Shown here: piece by piece, positions 7,571 to 16,155 of the stretch
Numbering within the stretch: position 1 is the stretch's first letter
How the letters are laid out: every line of letters begins with the position of its first letter
Assembly (NCBI GenBank): GCA_964518505.1
Contig: CAZFGT010000044.1
Span: 1-19,861 of the forward strand
Direction: 5' to 3'
From: DASPUH01 sp964518505
GTDB lineage: Bacteria; Chloroflexota; Limnocylindria; Limnocylindrales; CSP1-4
DNA length: 19,861 nucleotides
Position numbers and translations under genes: made by a program
The notes under the pieces: model-generated
Seen by the model: only the letters and a program-made list of their open reading frames with translations
Told to the model about the DNA's origin: nothing
The model's database searches: none

Positions 7571-8959
7571 ATGAGCGAGCACCACGCGCCGCACCACCCC
7601 CGGCTGGCCGAGCTCCAGACCCTGATCCGCGACGGCCGGATCGACACGCTGATCGTCGCCCTGACCGACATGCAGGGGCGCCTGATGGGCAAGCGGGTCC
7701 AGGCGCAGGCCTTCCTCGAGGGCGTGATCGATCACGGCGCCCACTTCTGCACCTACCTCCTGGGCACCGACATGGAGATGAACACCCCGGAGGGCTTCGC
7801 CCTCATGAACTGGGAGACCGGCTACGGCGACTGGGTCGCCCGGCCGGTGTGGGATACCCTGCGCGTCCTGCCCTGGCTGGAGAAGACCGCGCTCGTGCTC
7901 AGCGACACCATCGACGACGAGACGCAGGAGGAGATCCCCGTTTCGCCACGCACCATCCTGAAGCGCCAGGTGGCGCGCGCGGCGGAGCACGGTTTCGCGA
8001 TCAAGGCGGGCTCGGAATTCGAGTACTACCTCCTGCGCGACACCTACGACCAGGTCAATGCCAGGGGAGGCGGCCTGCCCGAACGCTTCGGCTACTACAA
8101 CGAGGACTACGCGTTGCTGCAGGCCACCAAGGGCGAGCCCATCCACCGCCTGCTGCGCAACCAGATGACCGAGGCCCGCATCCCCATCGAGTTCAGCAAG
8201 GGCGAGGCCGCCCCGGGCCAGCACGAGGTCAACATCCGCTACGACGACGTCCTGGAGTCGGCCGACCGCAGTGTCATCTTCAAACACGGCGCCAAGGAGA
8301 TCGCCTACCTCAACGGCCTGGGCCTGACCTTCATGGCCAAGCCGGACGCGTCATGGACCGGCTCCTCGGGACACCTGCACATGAGCGTCTGGGATCCCAC
8401 GGGCGAGCACTCGCTGATGTTCGACGCCAAGGGCGAGCCGTATGGCATGTCGCAGACGATGCGCTGGTTCATGGGCGGCATGATGCAGCTGGCGCGCGAG
8501 CTGGCGCCCTTCTTCGCCCCCAACATCAACTCGTACAAGCGCTTCGCCGTCGCCTCATGGGCGCCGGTCAATGTCGTGTGGGGCCGCGACAACCGCACGA
8601 CCGGCTTCCGTGTCGTGGGCCACGGTCCGGCGCTCCACGTCGAGTGTCGTTTCCCCGGTGGCGACATGAACGCCTACCTGACCTACGCCGCGTTCGTAGG
8701 CGCCGGCCTGTACGGCATCGACCACCGCATCGAGGTCCCGCCCGAGTACAAGGGCAACGGCTACCTGGCCACCGGCTGCGACCGCATGCCGCATGCCCTG
8801 TACCAGGCCATCGAGGCCCTCGAGCGGTCCACGGCGGCCGTCGAGATCTTCGGCCAGGACGTCGTGGATCACTACCTCAACGCCGCGCGCGTGGAGCAGG
8901 CCGCCTATGACGCGGTCGTGGGCGCCTGGGAACGCCAGCGCTATCTCGAACGCGCCTGA
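7571..8959 (+). CDS. Glutamine synthetase family ligase, gamma-glutamylpolyamine/ethanolamide synthetase type
   Basis: A 462-residue ATP-dependent glutamate-amine ligase related to GlnA but more like PuuA/GlnA3/GlnA4-type enzymes, which join glutamate to putrescine, spermidine or ethanolamine. The beta-grasp N-domain (about 20-110, with TDMQGRLMGKRV) precedes the catalytic domain. Metal and ATP residues are visible: E149 and E151 in SEFEYYLL, the EVNIRYDD strand, H268 and H270 in SGHLHMS, the FAPNINSYKRF loop and an Arg-rich RDNRTTGFRV segment. The last glutamate lies in HVECRFPGGDMNAYL. The loop preceding NINSYKRF and the absence of the canonical GlnA adenylylation-loop signature argue against housekeeping glutamine synthetase. 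ATG 7571 is preferred over GTG 7568 because it sits 5 nt after GAGAGGA. The permease upstream and the SDR and aldehyde dehydrogenase downstream fit a gamma-glutamylated amine pathway; oxidase and hydrolase partners are not in the window. Confidence 0.88.
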   Translation: MSEHHAPHHPRLAELQTLIRDGRIDTLIVALTDMQGRLMGKRVQAQAFLEGVIDHGAHFCTYLLGTDMEMNTPEGFALMNWETGYGDWVARPVWDTLRVLPWLEKTALVLSDTIDDETQEEIPVSPRTILKRQVARAAEHGFAIKAGSEFEYYLLRDTYDQVNARGGGLPERFGYYNEDYALLQATKGEPIHRLLRNQMTEARIPIEFSKGEAAPGQHEVNIRYDDVLESADRSVIFKHGAKEIAYLNGLGLTFMAKPDASWTGSSGHLHMSVWDPTGEHSLMFDAKGEPYGMSQTMRWFMGGMMQLARELAPFFAPNINSYKRFAVASWAPVNVVWGRDNRTTGFRVVGHGPALHVECRFPGGDMNAYLTYAAFVGAGLYGIDHRIEVPPEYKGNGYLATGCDRMPHALYQAIEALERSTAAVEIFGQDVVDHYLNAARVEQAAYDAVVGAWERQRYLERA

Positions 8960-8970
8960 GCGCCGTCGCC

Positions 8971-8976
8971 TAGTCT
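8971..8976 (+). promoter_or_regulatory. -10 box of a leaderless promoter for the GAF-array kinase
   Basis: TAGTCT (T-A-n-n-n-T) lies 8 nt before the ATG at 8985 in the 25-base gap after the ligase gene, with no Shine-Dalgarno sequence. The 12 bases TCGCGCCGATGG (8977-8988) are identical to 4861-4872 at the other leaderless start in this window. The kinase could also be reached by read-through from the ligase gene. Confidence 0.5.
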
Positions 8977-8984
8977 TCGCGCCG

Positions 8985-11900
8985 ATGGTTGCACCCGTCC
9001 GACCGCACGGCCCTGCCAGGTCGGCCGACGCCTCCGCAGGTGCCCGTCGGCGCGTCGGGTTGCGCGCCCAGCTGGATCTGGTCGAGGAGATCGGCACGGC
9101 GGTCGCCACCGGCCGAGACCTCGAGTCGATCATCCGGCTCGTGGGCGAGCGGGTCGGCGCCCTGTTCCACGTGCGATCGGTCGCCATCGCGCTCTACGAC
9201 GAGACGAGCGGCCTGATCTCCTGGCCCTTCGAGATGGTGGAGGGCCGACCCGGCGCGCTCACCGAACCGTTCGTCATCGGGCCCGGCCTGACCTCCGAGG
9301 TCATCCGCAGCGGTCGCCCGATGCTCCTCCACGACCTGGGGGAGAGCACCGCCCACGGCGCGATCACGGTCGGCGAGGTGGAGACCGAATCGTGGCTGGG
9401 CGTGCCCATGGTGGCCGGCGAGCGGGTGCGGGGGGCCATCATCCTGGAGAGCGTCCGCCGCAATGCCTTTGACGAGTCGGACCTGAAGCTGCTCTCGACC
9501 CTGGCGGCGGGCGTCGGCGTGGCCATCGAGAACGCCCGGCTCGTCGACGAGACGAAGCGGCTCCTCGGCGAGACTCAGGCGCGAGCAGCCGAACTGGGCC
9601 TGATCAACGAGATCGGCACGGCGCTCGCCCGTCAGCTCGAGTTCGAGGCCATCACGGAGCTGGTCGGCGAGCGGGTGCGGGAACTGTTCCACGCCCGGTC
9701 GATCTCCATCGCCATGTACGACGAGCCGACCGGGATGGTCTCCTGGCCGTACGAGATGGAGGAAGGCCAGCGCCTCCACAACCCGCCGTTCGCGCTCGGC
9801 ATGGGCTTGACCTCGAAGGTCATCCAGGAGCGCCGGGCGATCCGCGCCGGGTCGCAAGCAACGCTGGCCCAGCTGGGGGCGATCAACCTGGGTGGGGCCG
9901 TGACCGAGTCCTGGCTTGGCGTCCCGGTCATCGCCGCCGACCGCGTCATCGCCGTGATCGTCCTGGAGAGCACCCAACAGGACGCCTTCACCGAAGCGGA
10001 CGAGCGGCTCCTGGCGACCCTCGCCGCGAGCATGGGCGTGGCCCTCGAGAACGCCCGGCTCTTCGCCGAGACCAAGCGCCTCCTGGCTGAGACGGAGCAC
10101 CGGGCCGCCGAGCTCGCCCTCATCAACGAGATCGGCCAGGCCCTGGCCCGGCAACTCGACTTCGATGCCATCGTGGACCTCGTCGGCAAGCGCCTGCGGG
10201 CGATCTTCCGCTCGCAGGCGCGGGACCTTGGCGTCTGCATCTACGACCCGGTCGCCAGCACGATCGCCTTCCCCTACTTCATCGACAGCGGCCGACGGGT
10301 ACGGATGGAGCCCCTGCCGCTGGGCACCGGCCTGACGTCCATCGTCATCCAGCGCGGGCGACCGCTCCGCCTGGGGACGACCGCAGAACAGGCGGCGGCC
10401 ACGACGCTGTCGCTCGCGCCGGGTGTGACGCAGACCGAGTCGTGGCTCGGCGTGCCCATCCCCTCGGGGTCGGAGGTGATCGGTGCGATCATCATGGGGC
10501 ACCCCAGGAAGAACGCCTTCAGCGAGTCCGACGAGCGGCTCGTCTCGACCGTCGCGGCGAGCATGGGCGTGGCCCTCCAGAACGCGCGGCTCTTCGGCGA
10601 GACGAAGCGCCTGCTGGCGGAGACGGACCAGCGTGCCGCCGAGCTGGCGCTCGTCAACGAGATCGGCCAGGCCCTGGCCAAGCAGTTGGACTTCGACGCC
10701 ATCGTGGAGCTCGTCGGGGAGCGCATCCGCGGTCTGTTCGAGGCCACGACGATCGCCCTGGCGACCTACGACAAGGCGACCCAGACGATCAGCTTCCCGT
10801 ACACCATCGACGAAGGCGTCCGGATGATCAACCGTCGGGCTCGGCCGCTCGGGGAGGGCCTGAACTCGCGGATCATCCAGACCAGGCGGCCCCTCCTCTT
10901 CCGCCATGGCGACGAGTCCGATGCCGCCGGGGCGATCATCACGGGGTCGGCCACCGAGTCATGGCTGGGCGTCCCGATCATCGCCGGAGACGACGTCATC
11001 GGCGTCGTCTCGCTCGAGTCGATGCGGCCGGAAGCCTTCGACGAGCGCGACGAGCGCATCCTCACCACGATCGTCTCCAGCATGGGCGTGGCCCTCGAGA
11101 ACGCCCGCCTGTTCGACGAGACCAAGCGCCTGCTGGCGGAGACGGACCAGCGGGCGGCCGAGCTGGCGATCATCAACGGCGTCCAGCAGGGCCTCGCCAG
11201 CAAGCTCGAGATGGGCGCCATGTACGAGCTGGTCGGCGACAAGATCCAGGCCATCTTCGACGCCCAGGTCGTGGACATCGCCATGCTCGACCGCGAGGCC
11301 GGGCTCATCCGGTTCGAGTACACCATCGAGCGCGGCGTGCGTTTCCCCAACGAAACGATCCCGGTGATCGGGGCGCGGCGTCACGTCCTGGAGACCGGCC
11401 AGCCGCTGCTCATCAACCGGGACGCGACGGCGACCGTGCAGGCGCTCGGCCAGCCGGGCGCGCTGAGCGGCGAACCGGCCAAGGCGGCCCTCTTCGTGCC
11501 CCTGCCCGTCGACGGGCGCCCGGGCGGCGTCATCTCGCTCCAGAACCTGGACCACGAGGAGGCCTTCACCGAATCGGACGTGCAGCTCCTGTCCACGATC
11601 GCCGCCAGCTTCAGCGTCGCCCTGGAGAACGTCCGGCTGGTCGACGAGACGCGCCAGCGGGCGTCCGAGCTGGCCATCATCAACAGCGTCCAGCAGGGCC
11701 TTGCCGAGCAGCTCGAGATGCAGGCCATGGTCGAGCTGGTGGGGGAGAAGATCCGCGAGCTGTTCGATGCCCAGGTCGTCGACGTCGGCCTCTACGACCC
11801 GGCCGACGAGCGGCTCCATTTCCTCTACACCATCGAGCGGGGGGTCCGCTTCCCGGACGAGCCGATCTCGCTGATCGGCTATCGGCGCCACGTCTTCGAG

Positions 11901-14900
11901 ACCGGCCAACCCCTGCTCATCGACCACGATGCCCGGGCCAGCGACGAGCTGTATGGCAACCCGGTGGTGATCAGCGGCGAGCCCTCACGTTCACTGGTCT
12001 TCGTGCCCCTGCGGGTGGAGGACAAGGTCGCCGGCGTGGTATCGCTGCAGAACCTGGACCGCGAGTACGCCTTCGACGAGGGCGACGTCCGGCTGCTGAC
12101 CACGATCGCCGCGAGCCTCAGTGCCTCCCTGGAGAACGCCCGCCTCTTCGACGAGACGAAGCGCCTGCTGCGCGAGACGGACCAGCGAGCAGCCGAGCTG
12201 GCCATCATCAACGGCGTCCAGCAGGGCCTGGCCGCTCAGCTCGACATGCAGGCCATGTACGACCTCGTGGGCGACAAGGTGCGCGAGATCTTCGACGCCC
12301 AGGTCGTCGTCATCGGCGTGTTCGATCGCGCCGCCGACACCGTGGCCTTCCCGTACGTCAACGAGCGGGGTGTCCGCCTCGCTGCCGACCCGGGGCCGCC
12401 GGCCGGTTTCAGCAAGCGGATCCTCGAGACGGGCCAGCCCATCCTGATCAACCGCGACATGGTGCGGGTGAGCCGGGAGATGGGCTCGGAGACCCTTGCC
12501 GGCGAGGAGTCCAGGGCGGCCCTCTTCGTGCCCCTGACGATGGGCGTCCAGACCAGTGGCTTCATCTCGCTCCAGAACCTGGATCACGAGGACGCCTTCA
12601 GCGACTCTGACCTCGAGCTCCTGACCACGCTCGCCGCCAGCCTCAGCGTCGCCCTGGAGAACGTGCGGCTCGTCGAGCAGACCCGTCAGCGGGCGGCCGA
12701 GCTGGCCATCATCAACGACGTCCAACAAGGCCTGGCCAGCCTGGTGGAGCCGCAGGGCATGTTCGACCTGGTGGGCGAGAAGCTGCGCCAGATCTTCGAT
12801 GCCGAGACCTTCTACCTGGGCATCCTGGACCGACCTTCGGGGCTGGTCCACTACCCCTACATGGTGGAGCGGGGCGAACGGTTCCCCGACGAGCCGGGAC
12901 CGCCCGCTGGGTTCAGCAAGCGGGTCCTGGAGACCGGCCGGCTGGTCCTCCTCAACGAGGGCGTGGCCAAGGCACGAGAGGCGCGCGGCAACCGCCTGGC
13001 CACCGGTGCGCCGGCCAAGTCCATCCTCACGGTCCCGCTCGTCGTCGATGGCGCCACCGGCGGCGTCATCTCCCTGCAGAACCTGGACCACGAGCACGCC
13101 TTCAGCGACTCCGACGTGCGGGTCATCACGACCATCGCGGGCAGCCTCAGCGCGTCGCTCGAGAATGCCCGCCTGGTCCAGCAGACGCGCCATCGGGCCT
13201 CGGAGCTGGCCACCATCAACGAGGTCAGCCAGGCCCTGGCCGCCCAGCTGGACCTGGATCGCCTGGTCGATCGGCTGGGCGATCAGCTCGGCCGCACCTT
13301 CGACGCCGACATGGTCTACGTGGCCATGCTCGACGAGCAAGACGAGCGGATCGAGTTCCCCTACTACAGTGAACGGGGCGAGCGCCTCCGCATCGAGCCG
13401 ATGGCCCGGGGGAGTGGCCTGACGTCGCGCATCCTGGCCTCGGGCGAGCCACTCCTGCTCAACCGGGCCAGTGACTACGCCGACGTGGACCGGGTCGGCA
13501 CGCCGTCGAGCAGCTACCTCGGGGTGCCCATCCTCGTCGGCGACCGGGCCATCGGGGTCATCAGTGTCCAGAGCATCGACGAGGCCGGACGGTTCGGCGA
13601 CGACGAGAAGCGGCTCCTCTCCACCCTCGCCGCCAACGTCGGGGTGGCCATCCAGAACGCCCGGCTCTATCGCGATTCGCAGCGGCGGGCGGGGGAGATG
13701 GCGGCCCTCGTCGACGTCGCGTCGGAGATCTCGGCCATGCTCGAGCTGCGGCCGGTCATCGAGCGGATCGCGGAACGCGCCCAGACGCTCCTTGGCGGCG
13801 AGACGAGCGCGGTCTTCCTGGCCGACGCAGAGGGCCGCAACTATCCCGCCCTGGTCGCCCTTGGCTCGCTCGCCGACGCCGTCATGGCCCTCGCCATCGA
13901 GCCCGGGCAGGGCATCCTGGGCGACCTGGTGCGCCGCGGGGCGGCCGAAGCGGTCAACGACACGACGATCGACCCACGGACGCTCATCATCGAGGGCACG
14001 TCGCCCGACGAGCATGATCGGCTCATGGCTGCGCCCCTCCTGGCCCGCGGCGCGGTGGCGGGCATGATGGCGGTCTGGCGCTCGCAGACGGCTCCGACGT
14101 TCACCGACGCCGACCTGGCCTTCCTGGTCAGCCTGTCCCAGCAGGCGGCCATCGCCATCGAGAACGCCCGCCTCTTCGCCGACGGGCGGGCGGCCCAGGA
14201 GTCGGCGGAAGAGGCCAATCGCGCCAAGAGCACCTTCCTGGCCGCCATGAGCCACGAGATCCGGACGCCGATGAACGCCATCATCGGCATGAGCGGCCTG
14301 CTGCTGGACACGCACCTGAACGCCGAGCAGCGGGACTACGCCGACACGATCGCCACCTCCGGCGAGGCGCTCCTGACGATCATCAACGACATCCTGGACT
14401 TCTCCAAGATCGAGGCCGGCAAGATCGATCTGGAGGCCCTCCCGTTCGCCCTCGGACCGTGCATCGAGGGCGCGCTCGACACGATCGCCCCGCTCGCGGC
14501 GAAGAAGGGGCTCGAGCTGGTCTATGCCCCGGAGGACGGCCTGCCGCGCGCCCTCGTGGGGGACGCCGGCCGGGTGCGCCAGGTGGTGCTGAACCTCCTG
14601 TCCAACGCCGTCAAGTTCACCGAGCACGGGGAGATCGTGCTGCGCGTCGCCGGCCACCGGATGGCCGAGCGAGGCCGTCGCGGCGAGCGGTGGGAGCTGG
14701 CGGTCGAGGTGCAGGATACCGGCATCGGCATCCCCGCCGACCGCATGGGGCGGCTCTTCCAGTCCTTCAGTCAGGCTGACATCTCGACCAGTCGCCGCTA
14801 CGGTGGTACCGGCCTGGGCCTGGCCATCAGCCGGCGCCTCGCGGAGCTGATGGACGGCTCACTCACCGCGGAGAGCGAGGGGGACGGCGCCGGCAGCCTC

Positions 14901-15800
14901 TTCCGGCTCGTGTTCCGGGCCCCTGTGGCGGCCGATGCCGACGTCGTCGCCGCCCCGAGCGGCCCCCTGCCGGCCCTCACCGGCCGCCGCGTCCTGATCG
15001 TGGACGACAACGCCACCAACCGGCGCATCCTCGTCGCCCAGTTGACGCGCTGGGGTATGAGCACACGCGACACCGACGGGGCCGTGGCGGCCCTGCGGCT
15101 GGTCGAGTCGAGCGAGCACTTCGACGTCGCCCTGGTCGACCTGGCCATGCCCGACGTGGACGGCTACGCGCTCGCCGAGGGGCTGCGCAAGTCGGCCCAC
15201 GGCCATGGCCTGCCGGTCATCATCCTCTCCTCGATCGGCCACCGCGAGCACGGCCGGGCTTCGACAGCTGTCGCCTCGTTCCTGTTGAAGCCGGTCAAGC
15301 CGTCCGCCCTGCACGACGCGCTGGTGACGGTGCTTCTGGGCCGCGAGCCGGTCGGGGAGGGCGGCACCGACGCACGCGCCGAGGCGGGTCCGCGCCTTGG
15401 CGAGCGCCATCCGCTGCGCATCCTCCTCGCCGAAGATAACGCGGTGAACCGCAAACTGGCCCTTCGCCTGCTATCCCAGATCGGGTATGACGCGGACGTG
15501 GCGACGAACGGCCTGGAGGCGGTCCAGGCGCTGGCGAAGCAGCCGTACGACGTCGTCCTCATGGACGTGCAGATGCCCGAGCTGGACGGCCTGGAGGCGA
15601 CGCGGCAGGTCCGCGCCGGCAAGGCCGGCGAAGCCTCACGAGGGGTGCGCATCGTGGCCATGACGGCCAACGCCCTGGCCGGCGATCGCGAGCTGTGCCT
15701 GGCAGCCGGCATGGACGACTACGTCTCCAAACCCATCCGGCCGGCGGAGCTGGCGGCGGCCCTCGCGGCCACCTCACCGGGGGGCCACGTGGATGCCTGA
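8985..15800 (+). CDS. Giant soluble hybrid histidine kinase: ten tandem GAF domains, HisKA, HATPase, two receivers
   Basis: A 2271-residue cytosolic sensor kinase with no signal peptide or membrane segment. Ten GAF domains start near residues 30, 204, 377, 554, 727, 896, 1072, 1240, 1408 and 1572, joined by conserved helical linkers (NARLFDETKRLL type). HisKA follows with phospho-acceptor H1757 in SHEIRTPMN. The ATPase domain has N1874 (N box, LLSNAVKF), D1911 (DTGIGIP) and G-box GGTGLGL near 1940. Two receivers follow: REC1 from about 2003 with D2052 and an intact LLKP lysine, and REC2 from about 2144 with D2194 (LMDVQMPELDG) and SKP. All residues for autophosphorylation and phosphotransfer are present. 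The ATG at 8985 is chosen because it follows the ligase stop by 25 bases and sits behind a -10 box. Ligands of the GAF domains are unknown. The HPt gene overlaps its 3' end by 8 bases, so the two are translationally coupled. Confidence 0.95.
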   Translation: MVAPVRPHGPARSADASAGARRRVGLRAQLDLVEEIGTAVATGRDLESIIRLVGERVGALFHVRSVAIALYDETSGLISWPFEMVEGRPGALTEPFVIGPGLTSEVIRSGRPMLLHDLGESTAHGAITVGEVETESWLGVPMVAGERVRGAIILESVRRNAFDESDLKLLSTLAAGVGVAIENARLVDETKRLLGETQARAAELGLINEIGTALARQLEFEAITELVGERVRELFHARSISIAMYDEPTGMVSWPYEMEEGQRLHNPPFALGMGLTSKVIQERRAIRAGSQATLAQLGAINLGGAVTESWLGVPVIAADRVIAVIVLESTQQDAFTEADERLLATLAASMGVALENARLFAETKRLLAETEHRAAELALINEIGQALARQLDFDAIVDLVGKRLRAIFRSQARDLGVCIYDPVASTIAFPYFIDSGRRVRMEPLPLGTGLTSIVIQRGRPLRLGTTAEQAAATTLSLAPGVTQTESWLGVPIPSGSEVIGAIIMGHPRKNAFSESDERLVSTVAASMGVALQNARLFGETKRLLAETDQRAAELALVNEIGQALAKQLDFDAIVELVGERIRGLFEATTIALATYDKATQTISFPYTIDEGVRMINRRARPLGEGLNSRIIQTRRPLLFRHGDESDAAGAIITGSATESWLGVPIIAGDDVIGVVSLESMRPEAFDERDERILTTIVSSMGVALENARLFDETKRLLAETDQRAAELAIINGVQQGLASKLEMGAMYELVGDKIQAIFDAQVVDIAMLDREAGLIRFEYTIERGVRFPNETIPVIGARRHVLETGQPLLINRDATATVQALGQPGALSGEPAKAALFVPLPVDGRPGGVISLQNLDHEEAFTESDVQLLSTIAASFSVALENVRLVDETRQRASELAIINSVQQGLAEQLEMQAMVELVGEKIRELFDAQVVDVGLYDPADERLHFLYTIERGVRFPDEPISLIGYRRHVFETGQPLLIDHDARASDELYGNPVVISGEPSRSLVFVPLRVEDKVAGVVSLQNLDREYAFDEGDVRLLTTIAASLSASLENARLFDETKRLLRETDQRAAELAIINGVQQGLAAQLDMQAMYDLVGDKVREIFDAQVVVIGVFDRAADTVAFPYVNERGVRLAADPGPPAGFSKRILETGQPILINRDMVRVSREMGSETLAGEESRAALFVPLTMGVQTSGFISLQNLDHEDAFSDSDLELLTTLAASLSVALENVRLVEQTRQRAAELAIINDVQQGLASLVEPQGMFDLVGEKLRQIFDAETFYLGILDRPSGLVHYPYMVERGERFPDEPGPPAGFSKRVLETGRLVLLNEGVAKAREARGNRLATGAPAKSILTVPLVVDGATGGVISLQNLDHEHAFSDSDVRVITTIAGSLSASLENARLVQQTRHRASELATINEVSQALAAQLDLDRLVDRLGDQLGRTFDADMVYVAMLDEQDERIEFPYYSERGERLRIEPMARGSGLTSRILASGEPLLLNRASDYADVDRVGTPSSSYLGVPILVGDRAIGVISVQSIDEAGRFGDDEKRLLSTLAANVGVAIQNARLYRDSQRRAGEMAALVDVASEISAMLELRPVIERIAERAQTLLGGETSAVFLADAEGRNYPALVALGSLADAVMALAIEPGQGILGDLVRRGAAEAVNDTTIDPRTLIIEGTSPDEHDRLMAAPLLARGAVAGMMAVWRSQTAPTFTDADLAFLVSLSQQAAIAIENARLFADGRAAQESAEEANRAKSTFLAAMSHEIRTPMNAIIGMSGLLLDTHLNAEQRDYADTIATSGEALLTIINDILDFSKIEAGKIDLEALPFALGPCIEGALDTIAPLAAKKGLELVYAPEDGLPRALVGDAGRVRQVVLNLLSNAVKFTEHGEIVLRVAGHRMAERGRRGERWELAVEVQDTGIGIPADRMGRLFQSFSQADISTSRRYGGTGLGLAISRRLAELMDGSLTAESEGDGAGSLFRLVFRAPVAADADVVAAPSGPLPALTGRRVLIVDDNATNRRILVAQLTRWGMSTRDTDGAVAALRLVESSEHFDVALVDLAMPDVDGYALAEGLRKSAHGHGLPVIILSSIGHREHGRASTAVASFLLKPVKPSALHDALVTVLLGREPVGEGGTDARAEAGPRLGERHPLRILLAEDNAVNRKLALRLLSQIGYDADVATNGLEAVQALAKQPYDVVLMDVQMPELDGLEATRQVRAGKAGEASRGVRIVAMTANALAGDRELCLAAGMDDYVSKPIRPAELAAALAATSPGGHVDA
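9072..14190 (+). repeat. Ten-unit tandem GAF repeat array within the kinase gene
   Basis: Units repeat every 164-177 residues, about 490-530 bases. Unit starts lie at bases 9072, 9594, 10113, 10644, 11163, 11670, 12198, 12702, 13206 and 13698. Units 1-4 share a TESWLGVP motif and NEIG or EEIG starts; units 5-8 share N(G/S/D)VQQGLA starts and a FVPL/TVPL plus SLQNLD motif. Unit 9 is intermediate (YLGVPI, SVQSID) and unit 10 is most diverged. DNA identity is highest at the linkers: a 29-base stretch is identical at 10605-10633 and 11124-11152. The array grew by in-gene duplication. Confidence 0.9.
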
Positions 15801-16155
15801 CGACGTGCTCGACGAGGGGATCCTGGGCAACCTGCTGGAAACCGTGGGCGGGGACCGGACGTTCCTGGCCGAGCTGGTGGAGGCCTACCTCGGTGACAGC
15901 CCTGGCCTTCTCGAGGAGATGCGGGCCGGGTCGCGTGCGGACGACCGGACCGCGCTGCGCCGCGCCGCCCACACCCTGAAATCGACCAGCGCGAGCCTGG
16001 GCGCGACGGCCTTCGCGGCGCAGTGCCGGGAGGTCGAGACGAACGCCCTCGAAGGCGATCGGGCCTGGCTGGAGGAGCGCATCACGGCCGTCGCCACGGC
16101 CTATGAGCCGGTCGCGACCGCGCTCCGCGACCGCCTGGGAGGCGCGACCGCATGA
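15793..16155 (+). CDS. Stand-alone HPt phosphotransfer protein
   Basis: A 120-residue all-helical protein with the histidine phosphotransfer signature AAHTLKSTSASLGA, with phospho-acceptor H60 and the conserved Lys two positions after the Thr. HPt proteins carry phosphate from the receiver of a hybrid kinase to the receiver of a separate response regulator. The start ATG overlaps the kinase stop by 8 bases, and its own stop overlaps the next start as ATGA. This indicates a co-translated kinase, HPt and response-regulator set. The helices around H60 look complete, with a four-helix bundle from about residue 10 to 110. Confidence 0.9.
   Translation: MPDDVLDEGILGNLLETVGGDRTFLAELVEAYLGDSPGLLEEMRAGSRADDRTALRRAAHTLKSTSASLGATAFAAQCREVETNALEGDRAWLEERITAVATAYEPVATALRDRLGGATA

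Noticed and set aside
7543..7571. TTGACG as a -35 box for the ligase gene
   Set aside because: The position 17 bases downstream reads TCGTGA and overlaps the start codon, so no -10 box is available.
7571..8959. Housekeeping glutamine synthetase glnA
   Set aside because: Context with an amine-type permease and downstream SDR and aldehyde dehydrogenase, plus the lack of a recognisable adenylylation loop, point to a gamma-glutamyl-amine ligase; I therefore gave no glnA symbol.
9072..14190. Regularly spaced repeats as a CRISPR-like or minisatellite array
   Set aside because: The period is about 500 bases, the repeats are coding and in frame, and they correspond to GAF domains.
8970..14657. Long minus-strand open frames opposite the GAF array (8970-10907, 11991-14657) and a 722-codon frame on the plus strand at 10442-12610
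   Set aside because: They mirror the GAF repeats in shifted frames, have low-complexity composition and no family motifs. They result from GC-skewed codon use and the repetitive gene.
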